From NCBI GenBank assembly GCA_014607495.2, contig CP053169.1, positions 2,108,001-2,172,000 of the forward strand: DNA of 64,000 nt, given 5' to 3'. This DNA comes from Carposina sasakii (lineage: Eukaryota > Arthropoda > Insecta > Lepidoptera > Carposinidae). The notes under the pieces were generated by a model. It did not search any database. It was not told the origin of the DNA and was given only the letters and a program-made list of their open reading frames with translations. The translations under genes and the position numbers were made by a program. Shown here piece after piece: positions 21,557-32,730 of this stretch; within the stretch, counting starts at the first letter, position 1, and every line of letters starts with the position of its first letter.

Positions 21557-22319
21557 ACACATTGCACGTATGCAATGTTATTTATGTATAGGTATAGAAC
21601 TCGATCTTTTTTGTTCCAGCAGTGCAGCAATCACTAGATTCATTAGTGATTGCTTTTTCAAAAGCTAACAATCCTATAAAGCGCCCCGCTTTATTGTTTT
21701 ATTGTTTTATGTATGTACTGTAATTGTGTAATTATTATTATTATTATTTTATTGCTTATTTCCTTTTGGAAAATTTTTAATTTTCTCTTTTATTTTTTTA
21801 ACGTATCTTGTCTATTGGTGGAGACAGCTTAATGGCATTGTACTGTCTATTGTTGCATTTTATTGTACTTAAGTAGTCTGTATGTCTTCCTAAAATATAA
21901 ATAAATAAATATACCCTAGGCATTAGGGACCTTAGTGTGGGACTAGGTAAATGAGTTTTGAAGTATGTAAATATTTATTTATCTAGTGTCAAATCAATAT
22001 ATAAAGTACCCAATAGTCCTTTGTTCTCCATACACTATGAGCAAGTATAAATACTTCGTCACGTACCAATAGGGAGGGGTTACGACCTCAATATATCGAT
22101 ATTCCTGAAAGTATTTATACATATATCGATAACTAGGGTTAGCAGAACAAAATGAGACGGGTTAAAGATTAGGCAATCAGGCAGTTGTTGGACCACATGC
22201 CACTTATTGGGGAAATTCTTCTGATATTAATTAATGTTCTGTGTGTTTAATATTTATTTATATATTTGATGGCGGGATTTCGTATACGAGTATACTTTTA
22301 ATTTAATTAAATAGGGAGT
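21557..22319. other. Retrotransposon-like tail region, then unrecognised
   Basis: Bases 21700-21910 are T-rich with an (ATT)n run and end in AATAAATAAAT, resembling a LINE 3' untranslated end. I cannot assign a clade. 21910-22319 shows nothing further. Confidence 0.35.
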
Positions 22320-22497
22320 TTCGCTAGAATACATCAGCTGCATCTCCGTCTCTGCATGTCGTAGAAATAGATTTAGGTAGGTACTTACTGATCAATTAAT
22401 CTTTGCCCGCTATGCTGAACGTAGCTGTGGGGTTTCTTTTATTTGTGATCTTATGGTTCTGGTTAATACCCCACTTCGGGAACACGGCTGTGTGTGT
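22320..22497 (-). repeat. A-family repeat
   Basis: Reverse orientation: CTAGAATACATCAGCTGCAT at the left and CACTTCGGGAACACGGCTGT at the right. The middle is rearranged. Confidence 0.7.
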
Positions 22498-22943
22498 TAT
22501 GTGGGTTCTGTATTAAAAATTACTTGCTCATTTATACTTTTGTAATGCCTGTGCATTGCCTAATGTTAGTACGTCAATGTGTGCTATTTGTATGTGTACA
22601 ATAATACCGAACAATTTTTTTTTATAATAAAGCATCTATCCCGAATGCTTTTAATTTTGCTTTTGTTTGTTAAAAAAAAACTAGCTTATTTACTGACTCT
22701 ACTTACGAAACATGTGAAGTAGATAACCTAAATATAGCCTGTAAAATGTTTTATGAAAACCTGTCGTGTATTTTATTACAGTATGCAAATTCCGTGCAAA
22801 CTTCAGGCTCGAGTGTCACGCCAGTTTGTTTTATATCCATACTAGACGCCCCCGCGACTATCTTCGCGCGAAAATAGCTGTTATTAGGCATTTTTCTACT
22901 AGACGGCACGACCAAGACACGACCACGGCTTTTTTGAAGCAAA
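22498..22943. other. Mostly unrecognised
   Basis: A C-type head fragment (ACTAGACGCCCCCGCGACTA) is at 22842-22875. Otherwise AT-rich without recognised features. Confidence 0.35.
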
Positions 22944-23209
22944 ATACATACATACATATAATCACGCCTTTATCCCTTACGGGGCAGGCAGAGCACCGAG
23001 AGCCGATAGAACCACATAGTGCGACTTCTGACCAATTTTAAGGGTATAGTTGAGATGTACAAGTTCGGTTAGTAGTGACAGGTGGTCAGCCCATCGCCTA
23101 CAAAACACCAAGATCCTCTTGTCCCTGTACTGACTTGTACAGTATGCCTGGGGAGAGAAGCAGCTGTAGTATTATACTTTTTTTTTCACACCCAGAGCAG
23201 CATAGAAGA
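22944..23209 (+). repeat. B-family dispersed repeat, full length
   Basis: Starts ATACATACATACATATAATC and ends CAGAGCAGCATAGAAG, closely matching 1166-1428. It is the best copy of family B. Confidence 0.75.
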
Positions 23210-24146
23210 AATTTAAAGCAATAATGTATTAATACGATTTTTACGCCGTTATTCGAAAGAGGCATGCCTCCTTTATGGCGCGGGTCAGAGAGACAGACAA
23301 TGGACTGCTGAGGGCTGTATATGAGAGCTGCAAATTCTCCATTTGCGGTCTTTAGTACGTCCAGCTACATAATCTTATTTTATACATTGTTTTAATTTAT
23401 TTAAATTTTTAATTGTTAATTGGTTTTTAATTGTTTTGATTGTATATCTAAATTTATAATATGGGTGTATACCTGAAATAAATGAATTTATTATTATTTA
23501 TTATTATTATTATTAAATATGTAATATGAATACGACATGACCCCTAGGTGACCCGTTGTCGATATTCTTACTCGAAGAATATCAAAATTAGTTCAATATT
23601 ACCTATACATATTATATTTCTGATAGCTATTATCATATAGATACTCGTATTATCAGAAATACAAAGGAAAAGAGAGGAGCGGGAAGCGACTTTGTTATAC
23701 ATTGTATGTTATGTTACAAAAATACATCTTTTATAAAGGTACCCCCAGGCTATTTCTAAACCGGCTGTTTTTAGCTGGCTGACCCAAATACGGTATCGGT
23801 AAAGTAAAATATTTGTTTTATACCCTTGTGGCTCGACTATTCAAAGCTGGTATCAAATTATTTTGTACATGCATTGAATAACAAATAGTTTCACTATAGG
23901 TATGTGGTTAGGTGCTGTTTATGTAGGCATATTCATATTTATTTTTCCTATTCATATTGTTATGATCTTGTGTTGATTTACCGGTACTAGTGGTCATCGC
24001 CTCGGGGTCGATAAACAAAGTCGACATACTCGTACCATAGCCACGAAGACGAAATCGTGGGCGATCGCTAGTCTTATTATTAAATATTTGTATCATAATT
24101 CTCATGAGTAAAGCATTCATCAGATACCCATAATAGTGGACACTAT
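23210..24146. other. Retrotransposon-tail-like and other fragments
   Basis: At 23380-23520 an AT-rich block ends CTGAAATAAATGAATTTATT and (TTA)n, similar to 36510-36600. This looks like a LINE 3' end with polyadenylation signal. At 23680-23710 is a C-family tail (GCGGGAAGCGACTTTGTTAT). At 23987-24077 two C-type heads face each other (ACTAGTGGTCATCGCC and GGGCGATCGCTAGT). Confidence 0.4.
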
Positions 24147-24340
24147 TAGCCCAAGCTGCAGTATCATATAGAAGATCTTACGATCACGTTTAGCATAACA
24201 GGGCCAGATGTAGACAATAAGCGAGAACTGGCTAGCTGGTCACCCAATAAAACGCTCCTGAGTTATTTATCAACTCTTATGACATGCACAGAAGGAGATG
24301 CAGCTGATGCATTCTAGTGAAGCCCCGCATCAGTACAGAA
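24147..24340 (+). repeat. A-family repeat, 5' end missing
   Basis: From AGCCCAAGCTGCAG to GAAGCCCCGCATCAGTACAG. The ACACGGCTGTG start is missing. Confidence 0.7.
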
Positions 24341-24875
24341 CTACCTATAGATCAGATGACGCTACAAATCTGTAAACACCAAACGCGATAAACGGTACGT
24401 ACTGAAGTAACGTCATATCTCTTCACAGTCAGTGACTTGGAAAGCATCGATACATGGTTTTTGCGCACAAAAAATGGTGTGTAAACTGGTCATTAATAAC
24501 ATTGATATTTACTTTTTAATTAACTAACTTGCATCTGTTACTTTGTTCGTATAGACATTAAATAAAGAAGTCAACATTCTTAATACTAATTTTATAAATG
24601 CCAAAGTAAGTTAGTTTGTTTTTAACCTCTTCACGCCTCGAATTATTTATTGTCCTCGTAGAGGAACCTAAGACAATGCAACAATTTCCTGAGCAACAGC
24701 GAAGTTCGCAAAATTATCGTCACATTTCCTCAAATAAGAAGCCTTCATTTAGTGCGTTCGTTAAATGACGTGACGGAATTCTATGGATATTGGTGAAATA
24801 TTTAAAATTTATTTCGCTACCTATCGCTCGTAAAATAGTTACATTAGCTTAGCCCCTGTGCAAACCTTCATCAGA
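24341..24875. other. No feature recognised
   Basis: AT-rich, with no shared repeat or gene-like frame. Confidence 0.35.
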
Positions 24876-25119
24876 CGGCCGATTGGTCTAGTTACCAGAC
24901 TTTAGTAGGTAGTGACCCTGCCTGCGAAGCCATAGGTCCCGGGTTCGAATCCCAGTAGGTGCAAACATTGATATAATGAATATCGATGTTTGTTTCCGAG
25001 TCATGGATGTTTCTATACTTATTTATGTATTTCTATACCGTTTTAGTACCCATGATCTTAGGGATCTTAGTGTGGGACTAGGTTAATGTGTTGCGTAGTG
25101 TGTAAATATATATTTATAA
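24876..25119 (+). mobile_element. T-family tRNA-derived SINE, copy 2
   Basis: Head CGGCCGATTGGTCTAGTT is separated from GGTAGTGACCCTGCCTGCGA by an extra ~14 bases (ACCAGACTTTAGTA) that disrupt the A box. The B box GGGTTCGAATCCCA is intact, and the body matches copy 1. Confidence 0.8.
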
Positions 25120-25481
25120 CGCTGGACATATTTGTCCATCTCCACTATTTTCCTGGAAAACAAATGATTCCACAAGGAGTTGCCATATGAATGGGGCCGG
25201 CCATTAATCAGGAAAGTGGTTTGGCGTTGACAGATGCTCCTGGGCCGGACTATTAATGACTTAATGGATTTACGGTTCTTGGTATTGTCCGGACAAGGTG
25301 ATGGTATTAAAATATTCTAAGAAGTGTTGGTAAATATACAATCCATGGAAATATCGGAAAAAAGTTGTAGAAGTGACATTTAACTGAGAGTAATTTTTTA
25401 CTCTTTGCCCTGCTAAGCGAAGTGTACTACACATACCTACAACGCGCCTAAAGTATAGCAATAACCATCTTCTACTCGTCC
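25120..25481. other. No feature recognised
   Basis: Contains two GGCCGG motifs near 25197 and 25240 but no assignable element or gene. Confidence 0.3.
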
Positions 25482-25665
25482 CCCTGATTACCTAATTTGC
25501 AATAGCAAAGCCGAAGCGATGCGATAGCGAAAATTGTACAATATTCGCCTTGAAATGTCATAGTTCCTTTGAAATTCATTTTACGTAATACAAATTTGAC
25601 AGGCAATCAGCGATTTTTGTACAATTTTCGCTATCGCTTTGCTTTTGCTAGTTAGATGATAAGGG
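25482..25665. mobile_element. Short inverted-repeat element, family K copy 2
   Basis: Starts CCCTGATTACCTAATTTGCA. The inner arms GATAGCGAAAATTGTACA and TGTACAATTTTCGCTATC are perfect inverted 18-mers separated by ~80 bp, and the outer arms (AATAGCAAAGC / GCTTTGCTTTTGC) also pair. Non-coding. Confidence 0.6.
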
Positions 25666-25750
25666 TATCAGTCAGCTACCTTTACATTGCTCGACAAGTC
25701 TAGACAAAATACTGTATACAGATAGAAGGGTATCAAAAATTTTTTACCAA

Positions 25751-25926
25751 CACACGGCTGTGTTCCCGAAATAGGGTAGCCAGAGCTGCAATATCATAAA
25801 GGAGATCCCAGAGTCACGTTTAGCATAGCATAGGGACATGTAGATATGATCAGTGACAACCTAGCTTATCGGCCGAGAAAATACCCGAGTTCTTTAGTCG
25901 ACTCTTACGACATGCACGGAAGGAGT
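25751..25926 (+). repeat. A-family repeat, 3' truncated
   Basis: Starts ACACGGCTGTGTTCCCGAAA and stops at CATGCACGGAAGGAG, where the direct-repeat-flanked segment 25927-26456 begins. Confidence 0.75.
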
Positions 25927-26456
25927 TTAATTATAGTTCCATACAGAACAACTAGTGTACGTAATAACTAGTGTTAAAACTAACATTTTGTTTCTCCCTC
26001 TTTTAATCTTCCTATCTCTTTTCTTCGCCGCGTACGCTGGCCCCGTTTCCTTTTGTCCCGCCACGCTGTGGCAGTTGCCCAACCACCGCGGCGCCGACCT
26101 CTCGCTCGACAAGTGAATTTTCGTGTGTGACAAACGGACCTACCCAAATTAAGAGTGCCCGTACCCTAAAAGTAGACTATTTATTTATTTATAGACACAC
26201 CGACAGCATACAGATAGGTAATATTACATTGAAAACATTACAGCAGACAAATGTTCTCATCCATACACCAATTGTGGGTCGGTACACCAACTATAGTGAA
26301 CTGTGAACCTAAACCCTACGATAAATTTCCGCGCGGAAGAAGAAAGAAGAGAAAACACCCAGGTAACACTCTTTGATAGTACTCTTAAAATTTCCCGTCG
26401 GCCCAGCACCTAAACCCCTAAACAAATAGTATAAATTAATTACAGTTCCATACAGA
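25927..26456. repeat. Segment flanked by 21-bp direct repeats, GC-rich core
   Basis: A 21-bp sequence beginning TTAATTA(T/C)AGTTCCATAC occurs at 25927-25947 and 26436-26456 with one mismatch. Between them, 26015-26115 is distinctly GC-rich. Further on, a (TTTA)n run at about 26178 starts a stretch like a LINE tail. The repeats could be a long LINE target duplication or recombination remnants. A 68-codon minus-strand frame covering the GC-rich core has no known domain. Confidence 0.45.
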
Positions 26457-26658
26457 GAGGATAATTGTGCTTTTGTGGTATTTGAAATAGATAAACCGCA
26501 ATGACATGAATACAATTTGAATAAGTAAAGTACACATAGGCATATGGATTATACCATAAATAATAATTATAGTAGTATATCATAATTAGAGTAGGCATGT
26601 AATAACTCATGTAGAAGTCATTAAATTAATTACGTGGCTTAGCTGGTCTTAATCTATA

Positions 26659-27001
26659 CAGGGTGAGTTTTGGTCGTCAACGTCCCCGAAAACTACGGAA
26701 TCTCCTCATCATCACGATCTGGTTCCCAAGATATTAGGGTCCAAAGTTCAGTAAATAGACTGCGATTTTCCGCATAAATGCAGATAGTCGCGCGTAGTAA
26801 GATTTTTTCACGAGAAATAATTAAAATTATATCTGTCTATGAAAAAACTAGCATAAATACTGGACACTACAAATTATCGCCCGATCAAGTAATTAAAATT
26901 AAAAAAGAATTACATCGTTTCCAAGCATTTTTTTAGCATAAACTTACTTTATTTGATCTATATAGTACGTTCGTTAAGGGTGGCAACAAAAAAATACCCT
27001 G
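26659..27001 (+). mobile_element. D-family MITE, copy 4
   Basis: TA-flanked, CAGGGTGAGTTTTGGTCGTC to AATACCCTG. It lacks the CATTTTTCTCCATGGAAGC stretch of other copies. Confidence 0.75.
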
Positions 27002-27420
27002 TATAATTAATTATTTTCATCAAACATTAATCTTTTTCAGTCTATTTTATTTTAAGTCTATTTGACTAACCTTAATAGTTTTGAGTACATTGTTATTTTT
27101 TCCAATCTCCTTCTTGTAAATATGTTTTAGATTTAATTCATTTTGTATCCACCCAACCGTTTAAATTGAACTGGATTCCTGTTTAGTTACAACTTTTTAG
27201 TGGGTTTCTTAAAAAAATAGTATGATAATTTGTAGCTCTTCCTCCGTAGAGGTATTTCCAGTGTTGGGTAAATGATTGAAACGCGCATGTTCGATTCGTA
27301 GCGTTCGTAGCAAGACTACAAATTCGTAGAACGACTACGAATTTGTAGTAGGCTAAAACGAATGACGCAAATCCGCACTAACTCTCGAATTGTAATAATA
27401 CATATATACATATAAGGTAG
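27002..27420. other. Unrecognised, with a perfect 15-bp hairpin
   Basis: ACTACAAATTCGTAG (27315-27329) and CTACGAATTTGTAGT (27335-27349) are a perfect inverted repeat with a 5-base loop, preceded by similar GTAGC/GTAG motifs. No gene. Confidence 0.5.
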
Positions 27421-27635
27421 ACACGGCTGTATTATCGAAATGGGGAAACCAAAACTGTAGAATCATAAGGGAGATTTAGCCACATTTAGCTATGAGACAT
27501 CTAATCTGTGACAAGTTTGGAAGAAAAGTACCTTATCGCCTGATAGAATGGCCGATATCCTTAGTAGTCTCTTACGATATTCACGAACGGAGATGATGAG
27601 CTGATGTATTCTAGTGAAGCCACGCATCTGCACGG
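27421..27635 (+). repeat. A-family repeat, full length, diverged
   Basis: ACACGGCTGTATTATCGAAA to GAAGCCACGCATCTGCACGG. All blocks can be recognised with many substitutions. Confidence 0.7.
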
Positions 27636-27684
27636 TAAATAGTAAGACTCGTAATAATAGTATAACCTAACTAATAACCGTAGA

Positions 27685-27894
27685 GCCGCGTGGTGCCGGC
27701 AGAGTAGAGTTTGTACCACCTCTGCCTGCGCGTGGGTATCGTACGAGGCGATTAAGGGTTTCCGGGAGCGCCTCCCGTACTGACAACATAGTCCGAAAAT
27801 CACACTGCGGTCACCAACCCGACTGCCCAGCGTGGTGACTATGGGCAGAACCCCCCTGGGGCAGTAGCCTCGTGGCGTGCCCTGGGCGGAGGCT
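27685..27894 (+). mobile_element. P-family SINE-like element, 3' truncated
   Basis: GCCGCGTGGTGCCGGCAGAG to CGTGCCCTGGGCGGAGGCT. The AGCAGTGGAC/GAT tail is missing. The 80-codon frame at 27561-27803 is antisense over this and the A copy. Confidence 0.7.
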
Positions 27895-28149
27895 TAGATT
27901 TTGTGTGCATAGTATAATAAATCTTATTCTAACAATGATATATGATATTCGTAAACAATACTATAATTCTATATTCAGAAATACAAAGAAAATGCGAGAA
28001 GCGAGATATCTGAATACAGGAATAAGCTCTCAGACGCTGGAACACCTGCAAATTCTACAATTTGCATAATAAAGGCGCTTATACACACGAGTTCGAAAAG
28101 CTTTTAGATGTTAAGGTTATACACTGATACTTATAGTTACTTTAAGGTT

Positions 28150-28267
28150 TATATAATCACGCCTTTATCCCTTACGGGGTAGGCAGAGTACCAAGAGCCA
28201 ATAGAACCACATGGTGACACTTCTGACCAATTTGAGGATATAGTTGAGATGTACAAGTTCGGTTAAA
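28150..28267 (+). repeat. B-family repeat, truncated
   Basis: ATATAATCACGCCTTTATCC to GATGTACAAGTTCGGTTA. The 3' half is absent. Confidence 0.65.
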
Positions 28268-28299
28268 TTTTAAGGTTCAATGTGATTTTTTTTAATTTC

Positions 28300-28510
28300 A
28301 GATTTTTTTGCAAGCCTTTAGTTTTTCCCACTGCTGGGCAAAGGTCTCCCCACTCATAGATCACACCTCGTTGTGATACTTTAGAGGCCCACACACCTTT
28401 TGGTACAGCGTGTAGATCTGTCGAAGGCATAATGTACGTAAAACGGCTTACAATTTTGACTAGTATGGGTTTCCAAGGGAGATAATCTGGCCTCCAACAC
28501 TTTGCCTGTT
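28300..28510 (-). repeat. Lepidopteran dispersed repeat fragment
   Basis: CCACTGCTGGGCAAAGGTCT with CCCCACTCATAGATCACACC is a phrase I recognise as common in lepidopteran LINE-related repeats. The clade and strand are uncertain. Confidence 0.4.
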
Positions 28511-28527
28511 TACTTTATTAGGTTATA

Positions 28528-29003
28528 CAGGGTAATTTTTCGTCGCCACCCTTAACGAAGGCTGCGTACTCTATAGATCATATAAAGTAAGTTAATGCCA
28601 AAAAAATCGGGCGAAATTTATAGTGTCTAGTGTTTATGTTAGTTTTTTTATTGATATCAATTATTTCTCGTGAAAAAATCTTGCTACGCGCGTCTATGTG
28701 CATGCTGGGAAACGATGTAATTTTTTTGAGAAAAAAATAATAAATTACTTGATCGGGCGAAATTTACAGTGTCCAGTGTTTATGCTAGTTTTTTCATAGA
28801 TAGATATTAATTATTTCTCGTGCAAAAATCTTGCTACGCGCGTCTATGTGCATTTATGCAGAAAAACTGAGTCTATTTACTCAACTTTGGACCCTAAGAT
28901 CTTGGGAACCAGACACTTCCCAGGTATGCTTCCATGGAGAAAAATGATCGTGATGATGAGGAGATTGTGTAGTTTTCAGGAACGTCGACCAAAAATCACC
29001 ATG
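28528..29003 (-). mobile_element. D-family MITE, copy 5, with internal duplication
   Basis: TA-flanked. Begins CAGGGTAATTTTTCGTCGCC and ends ATCACCATG. It is ~100 bp longer than other copies because the stretch CGGGCGAAATTTATAGTGTC to CGCGTCTATGTGCAT appears twice (about 28607-28710 and 28755-28855), joined by a part-copy of the GCTGGGAAACGATG spacer. Confidence 0.75.
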
Positions 29004-29085
29004 TATATGAACTGATAAAATGGAATATCAAAATGCCTAGCCGTTTACGGTGTAATATAATATGTAGATACAATATCCCTTCGAC

Positions 29086-29370
29086 ATATCGTCGTTGAAG
29101 TTCTAACACCATGTAAGTCAGTTTTTGGCTAATTTGACATATTGATGCCATTCGCTAGAAAAATGGAAGACGCATCGTGTCAGCCAATCAGAAACACGTA
29201 TCGGCCAATAGAAACTCGTGAAACTAAGAAAATACATCAACAGTATCCAACAAATCGGTGTTATCTTTGGAAACAGCACATAAGTCATAATTAATGGAAT
29301 GCCATTTTTCCTCTCTCCTGAAAAGTTGCTATTTTTGACATACATGGTGTTAGAACTTCAACGACGATAT
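29086..29370. mobile_element. F element: 30-bp perfect inverted ends, TA-flanked
   Basis: Bases 29086-29115 and 29341-29370 are exact reverse complements, beginning ATATCGTCGTTGAAGTTCTA. If the element starts at TCGTCG, TA flanks both sides. The 225-bp interior is non-coding, and the 75-codon minus-strand frame at 29118-29345 has no recognised domain. It is a likely MITE and a single copy here. Confidence 0.65.
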
Positions 29371-29470
29371 TTACTTTACTATGATTAGCGATCGAGATAC
29401 TAATAATAATGTTGCTCGTATTGTTCGTATTTATAATTTGAAGATTAATTGTATTACGAATACATACATA

Positions 29471-29842
29471 ATGTTTTTTTGTGGCCACCATTAACGAAGG
29501 GTACATACTCTATACATTAAATAAAGTAAGTTTATGCCAAAAAAAATGCTGGGAAAAAAAATATTATTATTTAATTTTTTTTTAATTACTTGATCGGGCG
29601 AAATTTATAGTGTCTAGTGTTTATATTAGTTTTTTTATAGACAGATATTAATTATTTCTCGTGCAAAAATCTTGCTACGCGCGTCTATGTGCATTTATGC
29701 AGAAAAACTGAGTCTATTTACTCAACTTTGGACCCTAATATTTTGGAAACCAGACACTTCCAAGGTATGCTTCCATGGACAAAAATGATCGTGATGATGA
29801 GGAGATTCCGTAATTTTCGGGATCGTTGACGACCAAAAATCA
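29471..29842 (-). mobile_element. D-family MITE, copy 6, both ends damaged
   Basis: ATGTTTTTTTGTGGCCACCA at the left and GTTGACGACCAAAAATCA at the right. The terminal CAGGG/CCCTG motifs are lost. The interior matches copies 2 and 5. Confidence 0.75.
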
Positions 29843-29867
29843 ATTTTTAGACACTTTGAGATACCAC

Positions 29868-30036
29868 ATGGGTCCTTCAATGACTTAGTTTTATTTTATG
29901 CGTGAAAATCTATTTATTTATATATATTACAGTTGCGTTACATATATGTAAATTACGTATATTATTCGCAACTGTAATATATATAAATAAATAGATTTTC
30001 ACGCATAAAATAAAACTAAGTCATTGAAGGACCCAT
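29868..30036. repeat. Perfect 70-bp inverted repeat (foldback)
   Basis: Bases 29868-29937 and 29967-30036 are exact reverse complements over all 70 positions, separated by a 29-base AT-rich spacer. The arms start ATGGGTCCTTCAATGACTTA. Perfect identity implies recent origin or gene conversion. A transcript would form a long uninterrupted hairpin. It sits between a damaged D copy and an E copy whose left part is missing. Confidence 0.9.
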
Positions 30037-30218
30037 CCTCAAACAAATCAACATTTATTTTTCAAGATTGTATGAAAATTCCTGAGATATTTAAAAATTC
30101 TCCATACTATACGGAAAAATAAACATGTGATTTCGGGTCTTAAATTTTGTGGATAGGTTCTCTACAGTGGGCTGTTCATATAGCTTTTTGCTTAATATAC
30201 CCTTTTTGTTACACCCTG
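30037..30218 (-). mobile_element. E-family element, one end replaced by the foldback
   Basis: The right end TTTTTGTTACACCCTG followed by TA and preceded by GCTTAATATACCC matches the inverted end of 45867-46053. The interior has AAATAAACATGTGATTTCGG. The other end is not found; the 70-bp foldback lies where it should be. Confidence 0.6.
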
Positions 30219-30257
30219 TATACGTATTAGAATATTGTGAGTGATATACTTATTTCC

Positions 30258-30972
30258 TTACTATTATTATTATTATTGTATCTCTGTTTAAATTCTCGGG
30301 ACTACAGAGTCCCGGTCCTTTGAGAGGCGTGCATCGGGCCGTGGCCAAGATGTAGAGGCCCTTTTTAGAGAACTTTAATATGGTGTGGGATACACATGGC
30401 GGATACCATCGCCGACCGCACAATATGATACATCCGGCGATGGTCCCCGCCATGTGCAAGACTATTGGAGTGCAGATCTATGTCATGCGATGGAAACAAA
30501 GGTCATGGGCTATGGGGCTGAATGTTGGGTGTGGTTGGGTAACTGGGCTATTGAAGGAGACTAACGGACGCCTGCCATTACAACTAAGTCTCATAATTGT
30601 TTGGTGGCAGGCGGTGACTCGCCGACTCATTTCATGGGCCCCCTGAAACGGCCGCACGCATGGAGCGACAAAGGGGGCAACATTTGGTGAGCGGCTAGGG
30701 TGGAGGGATGCCCCTGGACTTTAAACCGAAGCCAACTCGCCACTTACTGACGGGCACGTCCACCCTCGAGCTGTCATAGCTCTCGCGACTCCACTCTGCC
30801 CGGCCGGCGAAGGCAAGGCAGAGGTGGGGGAACTGTTCCTCGTCAGACTTCACTCCGGCGCCGGAGATGAAGAACAGGGTCTTCCCCCGGGAGTACTTCA
30901 GGTCCGTGGGAACGCTACCTCCCAACAGCTCGCCACAAACTGCCCTGCGGGCTTATTATTATTATTATTTAT
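30258..30972. repeat. GC-rich block bounded by (TTA)n runs
   Basis: A ~650-bp island clearly richer in GC than its surroundings, with TATTATTATTATTATTG at its left and TTATTATTATTATTATTTA at its right. It contains a palindromic GGACTACAGAGTCC and frames of 69-88 codons on both strands without recognised domains. A short-repeat tail on foreign-looking composition suggests a truncated non-LTR retrotransposon end, but I cannot name a clade. Confidence 0.5.
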
Positions 30973-31135
30973 AAATGTAAAAGAAACTCTAGCTATCTGT
31001 CTGTCTGTTTGTCTCACTTTCACGCCAAAAGTAGTCTAGAGCTTGAGAAAGGACATAGGTCTTATAGGAAAATATGTTTATCCTGGGAAAATATTTTTAC
31101 CCCGAATAATTTCGACATTTTGCTTCAAAATTCCG
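30973..31135 (-). repeat. C-family fragment
   Basis: ATAATTTCGACATTTTGCTT preceded by TATCCTGGGAAAATATTTTT and GTTTGTCTCACTTTCACGCC is the minus-strand C-family middle and end, worn. Confidence 0.5.
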
Positions 31136-32730
31136 AAATATTTGCTTTACTATTTCTCATTAGCAATTACATCCCTCCCTTATCTTATCTACTAACGGTG
31201 TCGACTAAATAGCAACATAACTTCACAGATATTGTGCTAATGGAGCCTTTGAAGCTAAATTATTATGCAATCTAGATATAGACGCTACACTTATGCTTAT
31301 GATGTAAATAACTTTAATAACTATTAGGTCCTGTACTGATGCGAGGCTTCACTGAGAATTCATCATCCCGTATCCCTTTCCGTGCGTCATTAACATAAAA
31401 TGTTACTTGTTGTTTAGAAATACTGTTTATACTATGTGGAAAATATTATGTTGCGGTCAGTCTTTTTCATAAGTCTTTATAGTGTGCTATTTTAATCATA
31501 TGTTACATACCAACCCCCTCTCTTACACACTGTACAAGGCGGGTACACACACGAACACGCATGAGTGCCGATCAAACGCGATAGCCAGTGAAGCGCGACC
31601 GACGCATACCTCACCGGGCACGCCCTGGTGTGTACCTACTGCTTTAGCCTGCCTTCCCACCAGAGATGTTATAGACAGATAGAATTTGGTGGCTAGGCAG
31701 CCATAGATTGCCTATAGACTTTCAAATTTGACTTCTATTAAAGTCACGTTTAACCAGAGGTATTCGTGCTGATACGAAGCTTCACTAAAATACATCACCT
31801 GCATCTTATATCATTTATGGAACTCAGGGGTGTACCCTCAAGCGATGAGGTAGTAACTTGTGACTTATCTTCTGCATCTGGCCCAGCGATTGTAAACGTG
31901 GTCAGTTCAAACATCAAACTCAATCATGTAAAAAACTTACAAATAATATAAGGAAAAATGTAATAAAAGGAAAAATAAGCATGTGACTTCGAGTTTCAAT
32001 TTTTGTAAATAGGTTCTCTAATTAGTGGGATTTTTATATCCTGTACCTATAACATATCGATAAATGTTTATACAAAATAGTTTTGCAAATGTTAGCCTGT
32101 GATTGGTCCATGTCGCGCTGTATGTACATAGAAACAAATGACTGCAGTAAACACATCTGCTGCACTCTACGCTTTAGTATCCGTTAAAATTTATTGAACC
32201 CGAATTAATGCGTCAATAAATAGTGTCGAGTCAGCGCTTGCGACATTTGAATTCGAGCGTTTAGTGTCCGCACGATATTGGATTGTCGAATATGAACGAA
32301 TTTGATAAAGGTCACATGAACGTAAAACGAACAACGGACGTAATGCTCTCAATGCACAGATTGAAGCACCGAAATGGCGGCGCGTTGCGCAGGTGTGCGT
32401 ATTTTATAGTAGGCGCCGAGCTTACTATGTTTTGTATGTATGAGTGGATAACGCGTTATTACACATCCCTACTCCATGGAATATCGTTACCGAGCTTACT
32501 ATGAATGCTTCACTCTATGTATTGACAACACTCTGTCCGTTATTCTTTATACGTTCATATAAGTTTCACACAAGGTCATATAAGCTTGTAAAACGGAAGA
32601 AGTTACTTTGAATTACGGACTTAGAAAAATTAAAGTCTATGCTTAAAATATAAGTAAATTTTTAAAACAAACAAATTCATTAATTAGATAATGTTATTTG
32701 TTAGAAACATTACAATTTATTTATTTAAAA
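31136..32730. other. Fragments and unassigned sequence
   Basis: A-family fragments on the minus strand lie at 31329-31392 (GCGAGGCTTCACTGAGAATT) and 31767-31890 (GATACGAAGCTTCACTAAAA). An E-family interior is at 31955-32045 (GCATGTGACTTCGAGTTTCA). At 31540-31640 GCGGGTACACACA and TGGTGTGTACC are a loose inverted pair. CGAGCTTACTATG is repeated at about 32417 and 32492. No gene. Confidence 0.4.
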
